This document shows, piece after piece, positions 11,801 to 20,800 of a stretch of 64,000 bases of DNA (positions within the stretch are counted from its first letter, which is position 1; each line of letters starts with the position of its first letter). Source of the DNA: Lottia gigantea (lineage: Eukaryota; Mollusca; Gastropoda; Lottiidae); assembly GCF_000327385.1 (NCBI RefSeq), contig NW_008708797.1, positions 2,508,838 through 2,572,837 on the forward strand, read 5' to 3'. Made by a program: the position numbers and the translations under genes. The notes beneath the pieces are model-generated. The model had not been told where the DNA came from. It saw only the letters and a program-made list of their open reading frames with translations, and ran no database searches.

Positions 11801-14800
11801 CCTGTTCCTGTTTGTTGGATGTTGGGGAACGTCAACGTTCTTCAAATTGAGTTTCTAGGTCAACGTTGTTATAACGTTCTTGTAACGCTTGGGTAAAGCG
11901 TTCGCTCAGTGTCAGGCGACATTTGCGGTCGAAATAGCAGCAAAGCTTAGCCGAGGAGTTCACCCAGTGTTCCACTGCTTCTTGGCTTCCTTGGTAGAAG
12001 TGTTGGGGTCTGCAACAACCTGTGTGTCTTCCAGATTGAAGCCAGGCACCAGACACAAAATCTTCTTCTGGACTTGCTTGCTGGTCCAGCTGTTGGTTCT
12101 GCAGCGTTGGGTACCTAACCCTCATCAGGTTGTAAAGGACCAAGCAGGTCATCACTATCAGCTTGACAGTCTCTGGCTTGTTCTGCAAAGTGCCCAGAAT
12201 CACCTGGAACTTGTTGGCAGGGATCCCAAAGGCGTTCTCCACGAACCCTCTGGCTCTGTCTGTAGCTCCTCCTGTGATACACCATCATATAGGATCTCAG
12301 GGCAAAGGCGTCATCTCCAATGTAGAAGTATGGAACATCTGTAGTGTCTTGTAGGTGAGGTGTAAGCTGTGGTACCCAAGCAGGTCTTCTTCAGCTCCAT
12401 ATTTCAGCTCACTATAGTTGTCGATCTGGGCATCGGATGTTGATCACAGGCCTCCAAGTTCTGGCAACACGAACTTTTAGTCATAATCCACCAACACGAT
12501 GGAAAAGAGCCACTGTCAGGACATCTAATGGCCACATGCTAGCTATTTGATTTAACACATTTTATTGATCATACAAATGGATGGGATGCAAGTTACATAA
12601 TCTTAGAAAAATCCTCTCCAGCTATTTAGAGCTCCCAGGACATGGGAAAGATCCACCTCTGATAGAATCTGTCAGAAACTTCCGGGCACTCTTTCTGGCG
12701 TACTGGGGCAGGTCAGCATCCAGGTACTCGTCCAGTATGGCACCAGAGACAAGGTGTCGCAAAATAGGGTCAGCTTCATACCAGGGTCGAGGGCAGGTCT
12801 AAAGCGAGCGTCCTTTTTGGTGATCCTGGGACCAACTCTCTGTCTCAGCTCATCAATCATCTCTGGTGGCATCCGCAGGAAGTTGTGGAAGGAGGCTTGG
12901 TCTTCAGCTCTGAGTTCAGCCATCAGCTTGTCATTAACGCCTTCCTATCCACCAAGGACTTTCCCCCTCTTCTCTTCCTTTTCTTCTTAGACTCTGCCTG
13001 GACATCTTGTTTCTCTCCGTCTGTCATTCTTCTGGGGTCTTCACTCTGTGAAAGTTTCAACAGGACTGGCGGTGGCCTCTGCAAGGAGTGCAAGCCCCTT
13101 ATATATGGCAAGTGGTTGCCAAACGCTCCTGAACGCTACCAGTAGGTTACAGGTGCGTTACAAGGACGTTACACAGACGCTGGAAAAATTCAGAACGCTG
13201 ACAGAAGTAAGGAAGACGTTTAAAGAGCGTTACATGAGCGTTAATAATGCTCAGCGAACACTGAGAAACGTTGGTGAGACGCTGGACAGACTTTCGACGG
13301 GCCGGCGTCCGCCTAGCGTCCAGGGAACGTCCTAACTTTCGAGTAACGTTCGAGTAATGCCCGCCAACTTTCGTTTAACGTTCCTCTAACGCGTAAGTAG
13401 CGATTTGACAGAACGTCGTGAATTTTTGTGCACATCCAAAAACATTTTTCACTCTCAGCGTTCGCCGACGTCCCTAGACGTTCCCAAACGTTTGCCGACG
13501 CTCGTCTTACTTTTCGCAACACGTAACTCGAACGTTGGTGAGAACGACGTAGTGTGACAGGACCTTAAGCAAATTCGTCAACATCACCCCTATCCTCCAC
13601 CGCCCGGTCTTAGATCCTGCAGTCCTTCCTCTGCTTCTTCCCTCTCTTTGCCATGGTCTGAACGAACTCCATTGGGGTCGTCAGGGTCTTCAGGGCGTGT
13701 CACATGGTGTGTTACATCTCGGATGGGCTCTTCCTCGTGGTGTGTTTCTTCGTCCGAAGGCATTTCTGGAGAAAGCTTGGCATTTTTCTTACTTGCAGCG
13801 CTAGTAGCAGAAGCCCCCACCACACCCTTTTTTCGTCGTCGTGCCATGATGTTCACTGTTCAATCTCAAAAGAACAACTGATGACACGTCACCACACGCT
13901 AATGGTTTTCATTGGTATCTTACTTGGTCGCTGTCACACATTAATCACATGCCAGATGTGTCCACCTCACCCTAGAACTCTCGAAAATTGAACGATTAGA
14001 ACGTTCAGAGAACGTTGACCAGAATGATGTTGTGTGACGGAGTCTTTAAGACGCCAGATAAATCAATGCACTGCTTTATACAGTATGAACATCTTGGTCC
14101 CAAATAATCGTATGTACAAATACTCACTCGACAAAAGAAGGAGTTTTGATCATCCATGGCCATTCTACATTGAATATCTGCATTAAATGATTCGCCTGAT
14201 TTGTATGATTTTAATTTTCTTGTGAAACCATTATCATCTTCTAATAAACATTTCGAATCATCGCTGGAAGTAGAAAGCAAGTCTAGATACGCCCATGTCG
14301 CAACCTTCAGCAAGTTTCGAAAAGTCGAAGTAATCTCATTAACATAAAACGCTATTTACGTTACAATATTTGAAATCACAGCATAAATCCATAAAAAAAA
14401 GAATAATTGTTAATGAAAAATGCATACTCTTCATAAAGAAAGAAGACAATTTCATCTACAGAACATTCTGAAAATTGAAATGGTCTACTCCTTCTGTTTA
14501 ATAATCTTGGAAAGTAGGAAAATGGTGTCATTATATAACCTACACCATTATAACACTTCTTCTTTCTGTGACCAGTATCATGTATAGCGTTTAAACTGAA
14601 AAGAGAATAAAAAGTTAGTCACACCAAGTGTAGCAAAAACATGATAGCCAATTTCAAATAAATCTCAGTCAATATCAGTGATAAACTATCACATAAACTG
14701 ACGGGCAGCATCTTTATCTTGTATTGAAACAACATACTAAAAAAACCACAGCAATCCCTCATAGGTAGTAGTCTGTTATGTGTGCACGAGATGTTACCTG

Positions 14801-17800
14801 GTGTTCATTTGCTGAAAATCGTCCAATCATCAACAAAATCTGCAAGCATCATCTTATGATTATAATGTACAAATTCTCCATCAAAACAGTCGATGGTACC
14901 TGCAAATCCCAGCTGTTTCGCGCTAATTCATTTGAAAATTATCTGACCATCTCAGCTATACTGAACATTCAAACCAAAAACGAGATCAATCCGCCCAAAA
15001 TTCGGAGATGGAAGGTTCGATGAAAGAGGGTCTGGACAAGTTGCTGAATATCTTTGTAATTGACCAAGGCTACAGTCGCTTTTGTAAATCCACATCCGTT
15101 TTGGTGATGGAAAAAATCAATTAAAATAATTCAGTAAGCTTATTATGACTAGGCTATGTCTTCGAATTTTAATTCTTTGTTCGAAAAATCGAAATTTCGA
15201 TGAACACTCCCAGACTATATCCCCGTCATAGACAGGTATAGTTGGGCGTCAGTGTAACCTATATTCGTGCATATAATAAGGAATCACCGAATTTCGTCAA
15301 AATAAAAAAAACGGAAAAAAAATTCTGCGTTAGATGTTTCTTCAGATATTCTATGAAATAATTAAAATTAGTTTGTTTCGATTTTCTGCATGAATCCCTC
15401 ACCTTTACCCATATTTCATGAGTAACTCGACGACGGCTGCAAAATGCGTCACCTATATATTTTCCAATATATGATACGCCTAGGAAATGTCCAAATTCAA
15501 CCTCAAGGGAGGTTTGTGCTCCACTGGTTTGATAACATGGATTCGAATCCCACTGGGAGTTTTTGTAATTGACGTTTTAGACGGATATTCCAACCCTTTA
15601 GTTAGAAATAAAAAGCATACTTATGTCCTAATTCGTGCGCTGCAATATGGCCTGTCCTTCCCGTATAATAATCTTCTACTATGGAGACTTTACCATTAGT
15701 ACAAGCCATTCCAATATACGATACGCCTACAAAAATGTCAAAAATAGAAGTACATAGCATGCGAAAATAAGTAAGCCTACTCAGTTTGGATAGATACTTA
15801 GGCTTTTTATATATATATACAGTCAAGTAACCTAATTTCGTGCTAACCTATTTTTCGTACATTACCGGAAATGATTAATAATTTACCTCGCGACCTCGCG
15901 TGACCCCCTCAATGGCTTGTTTTGATAAACATGGGTTATTTGTACAAACTCAGCTAGTAGAATGAATCCAGTAGTTTCAAGCAAGGAAGACAATGTGGGC
16001 CATATTCTTGTGTTGTTTCAATGACTTTCAGCAATAAATCAAGCTACATATCTTATTTTTTCAGTCACAATTTTTTTCCCCTAATCATTGTTTTCTGAAG
16101 GAATTGTCACTAGTTATACTAAGAGAAGTTAATTATACCACTCGGTATCCATACAACGTGTTTTTCTCGACTTATTTATAGATCAAACATTGTACACAAA
16201 ATAGGTGACGCATTTGGTTACTCATGAAATATGGGTCAAATGAGGGAATCAAAACAAACCAATTTTAATTATTTTGTAGAATATATAAGGAAACATCTAA
16301 GACATAAACAAATTTTCCGTTTTTTCAACTTTGGCGAAATTAGGTGTCGAATCCTTATATGCACGAAAATAGGTTACACCGCTGTATATATTATATAAAT
16401 TAATAAAATTTATAACACAACTTTCAAGTCTTTATTGAGTCTTTACCATTGATTAATAAGTTAGCAACCAGGTGGCGTCCCTAGCGACTAAATTTCCTGT
16501 CGAGACATTCTCTCTACTAACGGCTGTTTTCCACGGGACGATTTTTTTCACGCGAAGCGATCTTTTCGTGCAGGCGCATCCGCATTGATAAGAAGTATAG
16601 CCTAAGAATTTGCAGCGAAAAAAATCGTCACGACGATCGCAAAAAAAGTAGGAATAGGTTCTACTTTTACGCGACGAAATTTTTCGCGCCATTAGCTTAT
16701 CAAATCAGATGCGTCAACGTCATGTCGTCATGATGTCAAAGATGGCAGAAAACGGTATAGCCGACTTATCAGTCTAAACAAACTCTAGGCACACGAATTT
16801 CCTCGGATCCATAGGAAATAAAACAAAAATCTCGCAAATAATTAGAACTAGCTAATATAAACGCTAGATTGCTAGCAGGTCATTTTGTTGCTGATGGGCA
16901 AGGACATTAAAATAGCGTTAACGTCGATCTTCGATGACAGTGGAAATCAAAATTCGTCGAACGCTTTTATTTGGCGACGAAAAATTTCGCTTCGCGCGAA
17001 AAAATTGTCCCGTGGAAAAGTTCCATTAAAAATTAATCTAAAAAATTGGCAATCAATGAAAAATCTTACCATTAGTAGACGTATCCCGACCATGAGCTAA
17101 AATTTCACTATAAGTATATAAAAATTGAAGCTTAGGCCTACTACATTTAAGAAATTAAAACATAGCTTGCCAGGCAAGGTTATATACCCCCATTGGCAGC
17201 TTTGATTTGAATACAATTAGGCTATTTGGCAGCACAGTAACAATTACCAGTATGAAATATTGTACTTTCAGTCAAACACTTCTTTTTTCGATTTTTGATA
17301 GGGTGATTACAAACACTTACACTAAGTTTCATAAAATTCTGTCCAGAATTGTGCCTTCCATAGTGTTTACGGGCAATTTAATACCAAGGACAATGACTCA
17401 TACTAAATATATCGATTCTTTTTATTTTCAATGGTGTTGTGTCCATTCATTCAAGTTTCGTCAGTCAAGAATTGAGCGCTCTAAAGTGTTAATGAGCAAT
17501 TGTCAGCGGACGGGCGGACGGACATGGGTGACGCGTAGGCGTATAAAAATTGAATTCACTTGCCGGGGAGGTGATACAATAATTCTGTACATTTGGCAAT
17601 CCTCGACAATTTCAGTAAAGCTGATAATGTATACATATGCCGTAATGAATTGTAGGGCAAGCCTCTTTTCTTCCGGTATAGTGCAATGATTGTAATATTG
17701 CGACGTAAATGCAATGAATAACTTTAGTGCCGTTTGGGGATTATAGTGACACGTTATGCATTAAAATTCTACGTTGAGTTTATCGCTTAGTCAAATCTTA

Positions 17801-20800
17801 CTTTTTTTTTACGAAGGTGTTGTTTATATTGGATTTGTTTGTAGTTGCGAGCTACAAGTCTCTGGTGTTTGAAGTCCTAGAATCAGATGATCACGTGACA
17901 ATATTGACATAGTTCCAGTAAACAATGGCTGCCATTTATCATCGTGGTATGTTGCAGAGCGCTAGCAGAACTTTTTTTTGTTGCTAGTTTATACATACAG
18001 TACATATGTAGCTTGTAAACTACATATTCTGGTGTTCATGATTTATTAGCTGTAATATGTCTAGGCCTATCAACAAAAATTATAAACTTATGCAGATACG
18101 TACTCTGTTATCCACATTGCATGATCATGAGGTGGCAAATCCTCAGTTTCCAGGGACCACATTGCAAAGTCATCTAAAGCTGGATCAAATTGGAGATAAC
18201 CCTTTCTTATATTATCTCTACAGAAAGGCGCATCATCTGTTGTCTATAGAGAAAAAAAAGAAATTAATTGCACCTCGTCGTTCAATAACTACATGTAATT
18301 GGAAGTGAAGTAGCCTTAGAGTTTCGGTCGAGTTGGGGAAACTATGGCTATTCTGCACCTCACCCAGTACAATGAGCTATTATAAACGGCTATAGATATT
18401 GAAAAAAACTTTTTGATGGACTTTGTGCGCAGAACTTTGAATGGACTTTCAATACTTAATATAAAAAAAATTGAGGTGGATGGGCCAAAAATAATATTTT
18501 ACTTATTGTGACAATTTCCAGGACAAATACATATGATATTGTTGTCAGATCCTATGGTAGAAAACTTACAAAATGAACATAACTTCACGCTTACATTCAT
18601 AGCAATAGCGATTTGAACATAAATTTTCAACTTACATTCATGATAACTATTCCACTGAGTTCTATTTTCACAACTGTATCGGGGTATAATTCGGATATGG
18701 AATCAAACCTGTCTTGAACCTAGAGAATTAAACTTAAAGTATCGTGTTTTGTAACTCTTGTAGCCATCAGCATTGTGTAGAGTATTGACTTACTTTTCTT
18801 TACAGTGTATAACAGTGCTTCTCAACCGTAGTGAGATCATTCCTCCCTGGGAGAGTTCTTCCAAATCTATTCCTCCCCAAAATAAATTAGTCAATGTGAC
18901 CCTTGGGCCAATTGTTCGTTGGCGATTTTTTTTAGCCTTATGTCCGGGATGAATGACGACAATTTCAGTCGAAGAACACCTCACTTCAGTTATCTTGAAC
19001 AAATCACATTTCCTTGTGAGTACATCATTAACCGTGCTGGACCCGCACTCAACTAAATACGTGGTAGAAAATGGCAGAAGCAGATTCCTCCACCTTTCAA
19101 CCTGGCAATATTTCCTCCCCATGATCTTCTATTTCCTCACCTGTTGAGAAGCACTGCTTATAGCTTCAGTAATATTAATAAACTTACTGAAAAAGCAATC
19201 AATTCAAAGTATGTTTTCAACACCCCTAAAGCATCCTTTTTTCTGTAGAGTGCCATAAATCTACAATAGGATAATGAAATGGTCAAACTAAAACAATTTG
19301 GACATGATTAAACAAATACAGTCAAGTACCTTGCGATTTTATTTTTAAAACATCTCAATAAAGAACAACTGAAGACTTATATACAAATAGCTTGCCAGGC
19401 AAGGTAATATACGCCCACTGGCAGCTTTGATTTTAAATAAAAATATTATGAAATATAGTACAGTAACAATTATACCAGTATGAAATATTCAACCTTTAGA
19501 CATACACTTCTTTTGAACTTATTGAGGCGATACTGAATAATATTACCAAGTTTCATCAATTGGGCCTTCTAGAGTGTTTACAGGGTAAAACTTGTTTGCG
19601 TTTTTAAGAACAAGGGCGACATACACTCACCAAGTTCCGTCAAAATCCATCAATAATTGTGCCTTCTAGAGTGTTTACATGCTACAAATTGAACGCATTT
19701 TCAATAACAAGGGCAATAACTCACACTAATTATTCTTCTGATTTTCAATAGGGTTCATTCTTAGGTGACAAAAACACTCACACCAAGTTTCGTCAAAATC
19801 TGTCAATAATTGACCTTCTATGGCGTTTACAAGCTAAAAATTGAACGCGTTTATAAGAACAAGAGCAATAACTCATACTAATTATTTTTCGATTCTTCTG
19901 AGTTTCAATAGGGTTCATCCTTGGGTGATTACTAACACACATACCAAGTTTTGTCTAAATCTGTCAAGATTTGTGCCTTCTGTAGTGTTTACGAGCTAAA
20001 AATTGAACGTGTTTTCAAGAACAAGGGCAATAACTTATACTAAATATTTTTTTATTTTTTCTGATTTTCGATAGGGATTATCCTTGGGTGATTAAAAACA
20101 CTCACACCAAGTTTCGTCAAAATCCGTCAAGAATTGCGCCTTCTAGAGTGTTTACGAGCGCCTCAAGAACAAGGGCAATAACTCATACTAAAACATTTTC
20201 GATTTTCCTGATTGAATAGGGTTCATCCTTGGGTGATTACAAACAACCATACCAAGTTTCGTCAAAATCAGTCAAGAATTTACGAGCAATTGTCGACGGA
20301 CGGAAGGACAGACTTGGGTGACGACAATATACGCCCCCCCCCCCCCTCCCCATTTCATGTGGGCGTATAAAAATGTACGATCGTATTGTTAACTTTGTGT
20401 CGGAACAAACCTGTCTTTCACCGAAACATCAGCTACCATCAATAGTTCTACTGTAAATACTGTAACATCTTTTGACTTGCTCTTTGGTCTTTTCTTTAAT
20501 ATATCTCTCATCTCTTTTATTGATTTTCTATCTTTCATTTCTCTTCCTTCAAATACAATTTTCACTTATGGATACCAACAGCTAGCTGATAACGTTAGAA
20601 CTTGGGTTAGAATTGACGTCTTTGTTTATATAAGTATTTACCTGATGGTAAATATCAAATTAATTGGTCGATAATCAGGCCCGTAGCTACATTTTTTATG
20701 GGGGGCTCAACTATATGATTCAAAAAGTCAATAAAGAAACTATATATATACATTGAAAAATGTGTGTTTTAGTGTTTCATGGGGTTGACAATCAACAATG

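Larger units (their letters stand above)
10596..14045. mobile_element. PIF/Harbinger DNA transposon remnant, rearranged
   Basis: The terminal inverted repeats start TGGGGCTGTCACACC (10596) and AGACTCCGTCACACAAC (from 14045, minus strand), both continuing into TTCTGGTCARCGTTCT. They are flanked by TTA on both sides (10593-10595 and 14046-14048), the 3-bp duplication typical of Harbinger. About 450 bp next to the left end and about 440 bp near 13120-13560 are filled with AACGTT/AACGCT motifs. A second end-like sequence (GGTCCTGTCACAC, minus strand) lies at 13564. The interior holds broken transposase pieces in both orientations. The element occupies intron 12 of the metalloprotease gene. Confidence 0.8.

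Noticed and set aside
14778-15023. 81-codon plus-strand ORF in protease intron 10
   Set aside because: Antisense to the gene, no motif, no splice continuity.
17207-17689. 160-codon ORF
   Set aside because: It runs through mosaic repeat copy 2 and its flank; the translation shows no family, and the same repeat is closed in other copies.
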